The position numbers and the translations under genes were made by a program. A DNA stretch of 64,000 bases from Pseudomonas synxantha (GTDB taxonomy: Bacteria > Pseudomonadota > Gammaproteobacteria > Pseudomonadales > Pseudomonadaceae). The stretch is taken from NCBI RefSeq assembly GCF_900105675.1, contig NZ_LT629786.1:6634001-6698000 (forward strand), in the 5' to 3' direction. Positions within the stretch are counted from its first letter, which is position 1; each line of letters starts with the position of its first letter. Under the pieces are notes generated by a model. That model was not told the DNA's origin. It saw only the letters and a list, made by a program, of their open reading frames with translations, and made no database searches. This document shows positions 44,602 through 53,180 of the stretch, piece by piece.

Positions 44602-44690
44602 TGTGGGAGGGGGCTTGCTCCCGATAGCAGTGTGTCAGTGTCCAATGTGCTGACTGACACTCCGCTATCGGGAGCAAGCCCCCTCCCACA
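44602..44690. repeat. REPIN between the acyl-CoA dehydrogenase and putA
   Basis: An 89-bp inverted REP pair, GTGGGAGGGGGCTTGC arms, right against the putA stop codon (44695). It may help terminate putA transcription. Confidence 0.9.
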
Positions 44691-44694
44691 GGTT

Positions 44695-47600
44695 TTAACC
44701 GATAGTCATCAGGCTGGCATTACCGCCTGCCGCAGCAGTGTTGACGCTCAATGCCCGCTCGATCACCAAACGCTCCAGGGCAATGGCCGTCTCACCCTGA
44801 GACATACCGTGCACCCCAACAATCGCCCCACCACGCTGCGCCACTTGCTGGCACACCGCGCGCAATTGATCGGAATCACCGTGGTGCAGTACGGCATCGA
44901 ATACCACGTCGTCCTTGGTCCAGTCGGCCACACGCTTGATCTTCGCCTGAATATCCTTCGGCAGGCGTGGGAACAACGCCTTGGTCAGCTCGGTTTCCGG
45001 CCATACCGCCGAACCGCCTACCGCCAGTACCGCCGCCAGTTGGGTCAGCAGATCACCTTCCACCTCAGCCAGGCACAGCACGTGCTCGCGAGGCAGGATG
45101 GCATAGCTGTTGCGCTCGCCGGTCGGGCCGGCCAGTTGGCGGGTGATACCGCTCTGGGACTGCGCGGCGAACTGGGTGCACAGCACGCTCAGTTCACTGA
45201 ACTTGTGGCTGTCGGCCCAGGACTTCAGAGAGCTCAGCGCTTGGCTCATGGCATCACGCAGGCGCACATCGGGTGCAGCCAACTTGTCGCCGCGTACGAA
45301 GGACTGCTCGATCGCATCGGTAGGACGAGTCGACAGCAGTCGGTACAGGTACAGCGGGCCACCGGCTTTCGGGCCAGTGCCCGACAGGCCTTCGCCACCG
45401 AACGGTTGCACGCCGACCACGGCACCCACAATGTTGCGGTTGACGTAGACGTTGCCGGCATTGACGTTGTCGATCACCTTGGCGATGGTCTCGTCGATGC
45501 GGGTATGCACGCCCAGGGTCAGGCCGTAGCCCGACGCGTTGATCTGGCCGATCAGTTGGTCGATCTCTTTGCGCTTGTAGCGCACCACGTGCAGCACCGG
45601 GCCGAAGATTTCCCGTTGCAGCTCGTCGAAGCTTTCCAATTCGATCAGGGTCGGCGTCACGAAGGTGCCGCGCTTGATCTCTTCGCCGTCGGCAATCGCC
45701 ACCTGGTACACGGTGCGGCCTTTGTCGCGCATGGCCTGGATGTGTTTCTCGATGCCAGCCTTGGCTTCGGCGTCGATCACCGGGCCGATATCCACCGACA
45801 GACGCTCAGGGTTGCCCAGTCGGCATTCAGCCATGGCGCCCTTGAGCATTTCGATCACGCGGTCTGCCGAATCTTCCTGCAGGCACAGCACGCGCAGGGC
45901 CGAGCAGCGTTGGCCGGCGCTGTCGAAGGCCGAGGACACCACGTCGATCACCACCTGTTCAGTGAGTGCCGACGAGTCAACGATCATTGCGTTCTGGCCA
46001 CCGGTTTCGGCGATCAGTGGGATCGGGCGACCCTGGGCGTCCAGGCGCCCGGCGACATTGCGTTGCAGAAGGCGCGCCACCTCGGTGGAACCGGTGAACA
46101 TCACGCCTTTGACGCGATCATCACCCACCAGGCGGGCACCGACGCTTTCGCCCTGGCCCGGCAGCAGTTGCAGCACGCCTTCCGGAATACCGGCTTCGAG
46201 CAGGATGCGCACGGCTTGGGCGGCGACCAGCGGGGTTTGTTCGGCAGGCTTTGCCAAGACCGGGTTACCGGCAGCCAATGCCGCAGCAACCTGGCCGCTG
46301 AAGATCGCGAGCGGGAAGTTCCACGGGCTGATGCATACCACCGGGCCCAGTGGGCGATGGGCATCATTGGTGAAATCGTTGCGGGCCTGCACCGCGTAGT
46401 AACGCAGGAAGTCCACAGCTTCACGCACTTCGGCGATGGCGTTGGCGAAGGTCTTGCCGGCTTCGCGGGCCAGCAGGCCCATCAGCGGCTGGATCTCGCC
46501 TTCCATCAGGTCGGCGGCACGCTCCAGGATCGCGGCGCGTTCGGTGGGCGGGGTGGCCTGCCAGATCGGCGCGGCGCTGATCGCGCACTGGATCGCGTTG
46601 TCGACGTCTTCGACGGTGGCTTCCTGGACGTGGCCGACTACATCACGCAGGTCGGAGGGGTTCAGCACTGGCTGTGCCGCTTCCTGGCTGGAAGCGCAAC
46701 CGAGCATCGGCGCGGCTTTCCAGCTGTTGTGCGCGGTAGCCAGCAGGGCGCAGGACAGCGACGCCAGGCGGTGTTCGTTGGCCAGGTCGATACCGGCCGA
46801 GTTGGCGCGGTCGCTGCCATACAGGTCACGCGGCAGCGGGATACGCGGGTGCGGCAAGCCGAAGCCGCCTTCCAGCGTGGCCATCTGCTCGATGCTGGCC
46901 ACTGGATCGGCCACCAGCTCCTGAATCGAGATGGATTGGTCGGCGATACGGTTGACGAACGAGGTGTTGGCGCCGTTTTCCAGCAGGCGGCGTACCAGGT
47001 AGGCCAGCAGCGTTTCGTGGGTGCCGACTGGCGCGTATACGCGGCACGGACGGTTCAGCTTGCCTTCGGAGACCTTGCCTACCACCTGCTCGTACAACGG
47101 TTCACCCATGCCGTGCAGGCATTGGAACTCGTACTGGCCGGGGTAATAGTTCTGGCCGGCGATATGGTAGATAGCCGACAGGGTGTGGGCGTTGTGCGTG
47201 GCGAACTGCGGGTAGATGGCTTCCGGCACCGACAGCAGTTTGCGTGCACAGGCAATGTAGGAAACATCGGTGTACACCTTGCGGGTGTACACCGGGTAGC
47301 CTTCCAGGCCCTCGACCTGGGCACGCTTGATTTCGCTGTCCCAGTACGCGCCTTTTACCAGGCGGATCATCAGGCGGTGGCGGCTGCGGCGGGCCAGGTC
47401 GATGACGTAGTCGATCACATACGGGCAACGCTTCTGGTAAGCCTGGATCACAAAGCCGATGCCGTTCCAGCCGGTCAGTTGCGGCTCGAAGCACAGGCGC
47501 TCGAGCAGGTCGAGGGACAGCTCCAGGCGGTCGGCTTCTTCGGCGTCGATGTTCAGGCCGATGTCGTATTGCTTGGCCAGCAGGGTCAGCGACAGCAGGC

Positions 47601-48648
47601 GCGGGTACAGCTCGTCCATCACACGCTCGTACTGTGCGCGGCTGTAGCGCGGGTGCAGGGCGGAAAGCTTGATGGAGATGCCCGGGCCTTCATAGATCCC
47701 GCGGCCATGGGAGGCTTTGCCGATGGAGTGAATGGCTTGTTCGTACGAGGCCAGGTACTTCTGGGCATCGTGTTCGGTGAGTGCGGCTTCACCAAGCATG
47801 TCGTAGGAATAACGGAAGCCTTTGGCTTCGAACTTGCTCGCATTGGCCAAGGCTTCGGCGATGGTTTCGCCGGTGACGAACTGCTCGCCCATCAGGCGCA
47901 TGGCCATGTCGACGCCCTTGCGGATCATCGGCTCGCCGCTCTTGCCGATGATGCGGCTCAGGGACGAGGTCAAGCCCGCCTCATTATGGGTAGCGACCAG
48001 TTTGCCGGTCAGCAGCAGCCCCCAGGTGGCGGCGTTGACGAACAGCGACGGGCTGTTACCCAGGTGCGGCTGCCAGTTACCGGTGCTGATCTTGTCGCGG
48101 ATCAGCGCGTCACGGGTGCCTTTGTCCGGGATGCGCAGCAACGCTTCGGCCAGGCACATCAGTGCCACGCCTTCCTGGGACGATAGGGAGAATTCTTGCA
48201 GCAGGCCTTGGACGATACCGGCACGGCCACCGGCGCTCTTCTGATTGCGCAGTTTTTCGGCAATCGAGGCGGCCAGTTTGTTGGTGGCTTCGGCCATTTC
48301 GACCGGCAGGCGCGCCTGCTCGATCAGCATCGGTACCACTTCCGGCTCTGGGCGGCGGTAAGCGGCGGTGATCGAGGCGCGCAGGACCGATTGCGGCAGG
48401 ATGCTTTCGGCGAACTCCAGGAAGCATTGATGGGCGTGGTCGGCCTGGATTTCGCCAGCGTCTTCGGCGTCTTTGCTACCCGAGCCATTGAGCTCGGACA
48501 GGGTTGCACCACCCTCGAGTTTCTCCAGGTAATTGAAAATCGCCTGCTTGATCAGCCAGTGAGGCGTGCGATCAATGGAGGTCGCGGCCGCCTTGAGGCG
48601 TTCGCGGGTCGGGTCGTCGAGTTTGACCACAAGGGTGGTCGTTGCCAT
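44695..48648 (-). CDS. putA: Trifunctional proline utilisation protein PutA
   Basis: A 1317-residue enzyme/repressor. The N-terminal ribbon-helix-helix (MATTTLVVKLDDPTRERLK) binds DNA. A proline dehydrogenase barrel (YQKRCPYVIDYVIDLA, then LMIRLVKGAYWDSEIK) and a P5C dehydrogenase domain with catalytic Cys915 (GQRCSALRVL) follow. It oxidises proline to glutamate at the membrane and represses putA and putP when proline is absent. The ATG at 48648 gives the standard start, and five GTTGCA boxes lie in the putA-putP gap. Identification is secure. Confidence 0.97.
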   Translation of the reverse strand: MATTTLVVKLDDPTRERLKAAATSIDRTPHWLIKQAIFNYLEKLEGGATLSELNGSGSKDAEDAGEIQADHAHQCFLEFAESILPQSVLRASITAAYRRPEPEVVPMLIEQARLPVEMAEATNKLAASIAEKLRNQKSAGGRAGIVQGLLQEFSLSSQEGVALMCLAEALLRIPDKGTRDALIRDKISTGNWQPHLGNSPSLFVNAATWGLLLTGKLVATHNEAGLTSSLSRIIGKSGEPMIRKGVDMAMRLMGEQFVTGETIAEALANASKFEAKGFRYSYDMLGEAALTEHDAQKYLASYEQAIHSIGKASHGRGIYEGPGISIKLSALHPRYSRAQYERVMDELYPRLLSLTLLAKQYDIGLNIDAEEADRLELSLDLLERLCFEPQLTGWNGIGFVIQAYQKRCPYVIDYVIDLARRSRHRLMIRLVKGAYWDSEIKRAQVEGLEGYPVYTRKVYTDVSYIACARKLLSVPEAIYPQFATHNAHTLSAIYHIAGQNYYPGQYEFQCLHGMGEPLYEQVVGKVSEGKLNRPCRVYAPVGTHETLLAYLVRRLLENGANTSFVNRIADQSISIQELVADPVASIEQMATLEGGFGLPHPRIPLPRDLYGSDRANSAGIDLANEHRLASLSCALLATAHNSWKAAPMLGCASSQEAAQPVLNPSDLRDVVGHVQEATVEDVDNAIQCAISAAPIWQATPPTERAAILERAADLMEGEIQPLMGLLAREAGKTFANAIAEVREAVDFLRYYAVQARNDFTNDAHRPLGPVVCISPWNFPLAIFSGQVAAALAAGNPVLAKPAEQTPLVAAQAVRILLEAGIPEGVLQLLPGQGESVGARLVGDDRVKGVMFTGSTEVARLLQRNVAGRLDAQGRPIPLIAETGGQNAMIVDSSALTEQVVIDVVSSAFDSAGQRCSALRVLCLQEDSADRVIEMLKGAMAECRLGNPERLSVDIGPVIDAEAKAGIEKHIQAMRDKGRTVYQVAIADGEEIKRGTFVTPTLIELESFDELQREIFGPVLHVVRYKRKEIDQLIGQINASGYGLTLGVHTRIDETIAKVIDNVNAGNVYVNRNIVGAVVGVQPFGGEGLSGTGPKAGGPLYLYRLLSTRPTDAIEQSFVRGDKLAAPDVRLRDAMSQALSSLKSWADSHKFSELSVLCTQFAAQSQSGITRQLAGPTGERNSYAILPREHVLCLAEVEGDLLTQLAAVLAVGGSAVWPETELTKALFPRLPKDIQAKIKRVADWTKDDVVFDAVLHHGDSDQLRAVCQQVAQRGGAIVGVHGMSQGETAIALERLVIERALSVNTAAAGGNASLMTIG

Positions 48649-49109
48649 CTTTTTATCCTCATGGGTGCCACTACCGAGTGGCATCTGCTGGCCGCAAGAT
48701 TAGCTTTGCCCATGCGCAGGTGCAACCGGGTGCAACCTTTTTGTTCAGGAAATTTTCGACGGTTGATCGGAAAAAATATGGCCCACGGCCGAATCCGCTT
48801 TGCATTGGTGCATTTGCTTCTGAGATCCGCTGTTTTTGCTCCGAAAAGGAGCAAAAACAAGGCGTTTATCCAGAAACACACTTGGGTGCAACTTATTCGA
48901 AAGAAACTGGTTGCACCTTATTTGCTTTGTTGAATAGCATTCGCGCACCAAGGTGCAACCATCTTTAGGGTATGGTTCATCGGCTGGCGGCTTTCCTGGG
49001 GAAACGCCAGTCATAAATGCGCGGCAGGCAGGCTCGTCTATCCGGTAATCCACGGGTGGTCGTCCGAATGACCGTCGCTACATAAAAACAAAGCCAGGGC
49101 GTCACTCCT
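48649..49109. promoter_or_regulatory. putA-putP divergent control region with GTTGCA boxes
   Basis: This 461-bp region separates the divergent genes and holds five copies of GTTGCA or its complement TGCAAC: at 48721-48726, 48731-48736, 48887-48892, 48910-48915 and 48954-48959. The first two are 10 bp apart, one helical turn. GTTGCA is the known core of the E. coli PutA operator, so these are the likely binding sites for PutA's N-terminal domain. No gene is seen here. Confidence 0.75.
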
Positions 49110-50594
49110 ATGAGCGTTAGTAATCCAACCCTGATCACGTTCGTGATCTACATCGCAGCAATGGTGCTGATCGGCCTGATGGCCTATCGCTCCACCAACA
49201 ACCTTTCCGATTACATCCTCGGCGGTCGCAGCCTCGGTAGCGTGGTGACAGCCTTGTCAGCCGGTGCTTCCGACATGAGCGGCTGGTTGTTGATGGGGTT
49301 GCCGGGCGCGATCTACATGTCTGGCCTGTCGGAAAGCTGGATTGCCATCGGCCTGATCGCCGGTGCCTACCTCAACTGGTTGTTCGTGGCCGGCCGCCTG
49401 CGGGTGCAGACCGAACACAACGGCGACGCCCTGACCCTGCCGGATTACTTCTCAAGCCGCTTCGAAGATAAAAGCGGCCTGCTGCGGATCATCTCCGCCG
49501 TGGTCATCCTGGTGTTCTTCACCATCTACTGCGCTTCCGGAATCGTCGCCGGTGCCCGCCTATTCGAAAGCACCTTCGGCATGTCCTATGAGACTGCGCT
49601 GTGGGCCGGTGCTGCGGCGACCATCGCCTACACCTTTATCGGTGGTTTCCTGGCGGTCAGCTGGACCGACACCGTACAAGCCACGCTGATGATCTTCGCG
49701 TTGATCCTGACGCCGATCATCGTGCTGCTGGCGACCGGCGGTGTAGACACTACCTTCCTGGCCATCGAAGCCAAGGACCCGACCAACTTCGACATGCTGA
49801 AGAACACCACCTTCATCGGCATCATCTCGCTGATGGGCTGGGGCCTGGGTTACTTCGGCCAGCCGCACATCCTTGCGCGTTTCATGGCGGCGGATTCGGT
49901 GAAGTCGATCGCCAAGGCACGTCGCATTTCCATGACCTGGATGATCCTGTGCCTGGGCGGCACCGTGGCAGTGGGTTTCTTCGGTATCGCCTACTTCTCG
50001 GCGCATCCGGAAGTGGCCGGCCCGGTGACGGAAAACCCTGAGCGTGTGTTTATCGAACTGGCCAAGATCCTGTTCAACCCATGGGTTGCCGGTGTCCTGC
50101 TGTCGGCCATCCTCGCGGCTGTCATGAGTACCCTGAGCTGCCAGTTGCTGGTGTGTTCCAGCGCCCTGACCGAAGACTTCTACAAGGCGTTCCTGCGTAA
50201 AGGCGCTTCCCAGCTCGAGCTGGTATGGGTCGGTCGGATCATGGTGCTGGTGGTGGCCCTGATCGCCATTGCCATGGCCGCCAACCCGGAAAACCGCGTA
50301 CTGGGCCTGGTCAGCTACGCCTGGGCCGGCTTCGGCGCGGCGTTCGGCCCGGTGGTGCTGATCTCGGTGATCTGGAAACACATGACTCGTAACGGCGCAT
50401 TGGCCGGCATCCTGGTCGGCGCGATTACCGTGATCGTGTGGAAGCACTTCGAGCTGCTGGGCCTGTACGAAATCATCCCTGGCTTCATCTTCGCCAGCCT
50501 GGCGATCTACTTCGTGAGCAAGATGGGCGCACCGACTGCGGGTATGGTCGAGCGCTTTGATGCGGCGGAAAAAGACTACAACCTCAACAAGTAA
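49110..50594 (+). CDS. putP: Sodium/proline symporter
   Basis: A 494-residue sodium:solute symporter with 13 predicted helices. The signature lies in the first half (NLSDYILGGRSLGSVVTALSAGASDMSGWLLMG, the Na+-binding region), and a loop of GGVDTTF follows. It imports proline for catabolism by PutA and is controlled with putA through the shared operator region. The MSVSNPTLITFVIY start is normal for the family. Confidence 0.96.
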   Translation: MSVSNPTLITFVIYIAAMVLIGLMAYRSTNNLSDYILGGRSLGSVVTALSAGASDMSGWLLMGLPGAIYMSGLSESWIAIGLIAGAYLNWLFVAGRLRVQTEHNGDALTLPDYFSSRFEDKSGLLRIISAVVILVFFTIYCASGIVAGARLFESTFGMSYETALWAGAAATIAYTFIGGFLAVSWTDTVQATLMIFALILTPIIVLLATGGVDTTFLAIEAKDPTNFDMLKNTTFIGIISLMGWGLGYFGQPHILARFMAADSVKSIAKARRISMTWMILCLGGTVAVGFFGIAYFSAHPEVAGPVTENPERVFIELAKILFNPWVAGVLLSAILAAVMSTLSCQLLVCSSALTEDFYKAFLRKGASQLELVWVGRIMVLVVALIAIAMAANPENRVLGLVSYAWAGFGAAFGPVVLISVIWKHMTRNGALAGILVGAITVIVWKHFELLGLYEIIPGFIFASLAIYFVSKMGAPTAGMVERFDAAEKDYNLNK

Positions 50595-50628
50595 ATCCTT
50601 GGGCGTTTAACGCCTGTTGAACGAGTGA

Positions 50629-50666
50629 AAAAGGCCCGCGTCCTGAGGATGCCGGGCCTTTTTTTG
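50629..50666 (+). terminator. Intrinsic terminator after putP
   Basis: A hairpin AAGGCCCG/CGGGCCTT (50631-50638 and 50653-50660) followed by a run of T. It ends the putP transcript 35 bp after its stop. Confidence 0.92.
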
Positions 50667-50700
50667 TGCGAGCCTTCGGCTGCTGACGAATGAAGCCAAG

Positions 50701-50781
50701 GGTAGGACCTTACTGATTTGCCTGCGAGGAGTCCTGGCCGGCAACAAGCTGGTGCAGAATCGGCCGCCCACCCTTCGCAGA
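50701..50781. repeat. Leader repeat copy 1, upstream of vgrG
   Basis: A segment related to one at 56485-56567. The best match is GGTGCAGAATCGG followed by a GCCCAC and a GCAGA (50751-50781), with TGATTT 31 bp upstream of it. The two copies flank the vgrG-effector genes. Confidence 0.6.
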
Positions 50782-50791
50782 GAAACACCGG

Positions 50792-52816
50792 ATGTTCGCT
50801 CCTGCCAATCAAAGTGCATTTACCCTGGCCCTTGATGGGGTGCCCAGCGACTTAAAGGTGTTCAAGTTCAGCGGCACCGAGGCCATCAGCCAGCCTTACC
50901 GTTTTGAACTTGAGCTGGTCAGCGAGCAACCGGATCTTGATTTGGAGGGCTTGCTGCATCGCCAGGCGTACTTGAGTTTCAATGAGCAGGGCCATGGTGT
51001 TCACGGCTTGGTTTATCGGGTCGCCCAGGGCGATTCCGGACGACGCCTGACGCGTTACCAGCTCAGCCTGGTGCCCCACTTGGCGTATCTGGTGCACAGC
51101 AGTCAGCAACGTATTTTCCAACATAAGACGGTGCCGCAGATTGTTGCCCAGGTGTTGGTGGGGCATGGGATTCAAAGCGATCGCTTCGAGTTCCGGCTCA
51201 GCGGCAATTATCCTGAGCGCGAGTACTGCGTGCAGTTCGGTGAGACTGACCTGGCGTTCATCCAGCGCCTGTGTGCCGAACTGGGCATTCACTATCACTT
51301 CCAGCATGCTCCCGAAGGACACTTGCTGGTGTTTGGCGATGACCAGACCGTGTTTGCCCAGGCGGATCAGCCCACGCCTTACCGACCCGGTTCGGGAATG
51401 GTTGCCGATACCCCCGCGATCAAGCGTTTTACGCTGCAGCTGGCAACCCGTACCACGGCGGTCAATCTGCGCGATTATGATTTTCGCAAACCGCGCTTCG
51501 AGCTGGAAAACACGGCCGGCGAAGAACGGCCTCCAGCGCTTGAAATGCAACAATTCCCCGGCCATTTTTCCGATCGGACCCATGGCAAGTATCTCGCCCA
51601 GCGTGGCTTGGAGCGGCACCGTAGTGACTATCGGGTTGCCTATGGCCAAGGTGACGAGCCGGCCTTGGCCAGCGGTCGGTTTTTGCAACTGCGGGACCAC
51701 CCGTGCGAGGGCTGGAACGACTTGTGGCTGGTGACGCAAGTGACCCACGAAGGCAAGCAGCCCCAGGTACTGGAGGAAGCGGTCACCGAGGTGACTGGGG
51801 GAGAATTTCGCCAGGGGTATCACAATACATTTACCGCCGCACCCTGGGATGCAGTCTTTCGCCCGCCCTTGCCTGAGCAGCCGCGCCCGAGCGTATCGGG
51901 TTATCAAAGCGCCGTGGTCACTGGCCCGGTGGGCAGTGAAATCCATTGCGACGAATACGGTCGGGTCAAGGTGCAACTGGCCTGGGACCGCGTAGGTGAG
52001 CACGACGAGCATTCCAGTTGCTGGTTGCGGGTCGCCAGCGGCTGGGCCCATGAGCGCTATGGTGCGGTGCTTATCCCCAGGGTCGGCATGGAAGTGCTGG
52101 TGGGCTTCGTCAATGGCGACTTGGATATGCCGCTGGTGGTGGGCTGCCTGCCAAATGCCGCCACGCCGATGCCTCTCGATTTGCCGGCGGACAAGACCCG
52201 CAGCATCTGGCGTAGCCAGAGCAGTCCGGGGGGTGGAGGCTACAACGAGTTGCGTATCGAAGACCGCAAGGGCGCCGAGGAGATCTACCTGCGCGCCCAG
52301 CGCGACTGGACCCAGCATGTGCTGAATGACCAGCAGGTGCGGGTCGGTAACCGGCGTTGTGTGCGTGTGGAGGGTGAGTCGCACCATGAGTTGCAGGGCG
52401 AAGAACAGCGCATCACCCATGGCAATCGCCTGACTGAACTCAAGCAGGATGATCATCTGGTGGTCGGCGGTTCGCAGCATATGCGTGCCGGGCAGACCAT
52501 TCAGGTGGGGGCTGGGCAAAGCATCGTCATTGACGCGGGTGCCAGCGTGACCATTCAAGCAGGAGGGCAGTCGATCACGCTGTCGGCGGACGGGATTTTC
52601 AGCAGTGTGCCGATCCAGCTCGGAGGCGGGCCTGTTTCGCCGGCTGCGCCATTGATACCAGGGTTCAATGAGCAATTACTGGCGGTTATTCCGGCTTCGC
52701 TGAGCCTCGTACAGGTGGCCAGCCTGAAACGCAGTGCTCCATTCTGCGAGGAGTGCGAGCGCTGCCAAAGCGGGCAGTGCGATCTTGCTCAGCATGACCG
52801 TGTTGCAGACCTCTAA
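50792..52816 (+). CDS. vgrG: Type VI secretion tip protein VgrG (TssI)
   Basis: A 674-residue spike protein. The N-terminal region (FTLALDGVPSDLKVFKFSGTE, REYCVQFGETDLAFIQRL) matches the gp27-like base, and the gp5-like OB fold follows (GPVGSEIHCDEYGRVKVQLAWDR, with CWLRVASGWA). The rest is the beta-helical needle. A C-terminal cysteine cluster (Cys652, 655, 658, 663) may bind metal or an effector. It punctures target cells as part of the Hcp tube tip and carries cargo. The effector and adaptor genes follow, so this VgrG is probably dedicated to that cargo. Confidence 0.95.
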   Translation: MFAPANQSAFTLALDGVPSDLKVFKFSGTEAISQPYRFELELVSEQPDLDLEGLLHRQAYLSFNEQGHGVHGLVYRVAQGDSGRRLTRYQLSLVPHLAYLVHSSQQRIFQHKTVPQIVAQVLVGHGIQSDRFEFRLSGNYPEREYCVQFGETDLAFIQRLCAELGIHYHFQHAPEGHLLVFGDDQTVFAQADQPTPYRPGSGMVADTPAIKRFTLQLATRTTAVNLRDYDFRKPRFELENTAGEERPPALEMQQFPGHFSDRTHGKYLAQRGLERHRSDYRVAYGQGDEPALASGRFLQLRDHPCEGWNDLWLVTQVTHEGKQPQVLEEAVTEVTGGEFRQGYHNTFTAAPWDAVFRPPLPEQPRPSVSGYQSAVVTGPVGSEIHCDEYGRVKVQLAWDRVGEHDEHSSCWLRVASGWAHERYGAVLIPRVGMEVLVGFVNGDLDMPLVVGCLPNAATPMPLDLPADKTRSIWRSQSSPGGGGYNELRIEDRKGAEEIYLRAQRDWTQHVLNDQQVRVGNRRCVRVEGESHHELQGEEQRITHGNRLTELKQDDHLVVGGSQHMRAGQTIQVGAGQSIVIDAGASVTIQAGGQSITLSADGIFSSVPIQLGGGPVSPAAPLIPGFNEQLLAVIPASLSLVQVASLKRSAPFCEECERCQSGQCDLAQHDRVADL

Positions 52817-53180
52817 AACTAAACAGTGTGTAGGCGTTGGCTGATAGTGGCTTTGCTCCTCGGATCAAGGCGGTAGGCAATGTAGGGTCAAGTACGTCTT
52901 ATTTTTTACCAGCCTGAGCCGATGAGCACTTAGGTGAGTTGTTTCATGGCGTTGTTGTCTGTGATGAGTAACTATTTATCGATCAGAGGGAAATTTTTTA
53001 TAAGATTTTATGTGCTTTCTGAAAAGGTGGCAGAAACATATTTCAACTTTAAGGTTGTGGTCGCGCTTGAGAGCGTGAGGTAAATATATAGCACGCCTGC
53101 TGACATGTTCGAGACCTCGAAAGTTATTGCTATCCGGGTTGGCAGTTGTCTATTTGAACCTTAAAGTTGAGGTGTTATGT
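52817..53180 (+). promoter_or_regulatory. AT-rich gap with long inverted repeat upstream of the effector gene
   Basis: No gene is seen in this 364-bp AT-rich gap. A 13-base perfect inverted repeat, CAACTTTAAGGTT (53044-53056) and AACCTTAAAGTTG (53157-53169), encloses about 100 bases and touches the GAGG ribosome-binding site (53169-53172) of the effector gene. The pairing could hide or expose this site in the mRNA. The effector probably has its own promoter, as the gap from vgrG is large. Confidence 0.5.

Noticed and set aside
44587..48186. About 1200-codon open frame on the + strand opposite putA
   Set aside because: Same mirror effect; the predicted protein is low-complexity (rich in Gln, His, Val, Gly) with no recognisable domain, and putA is certain. 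It also begins inside a REPIN.
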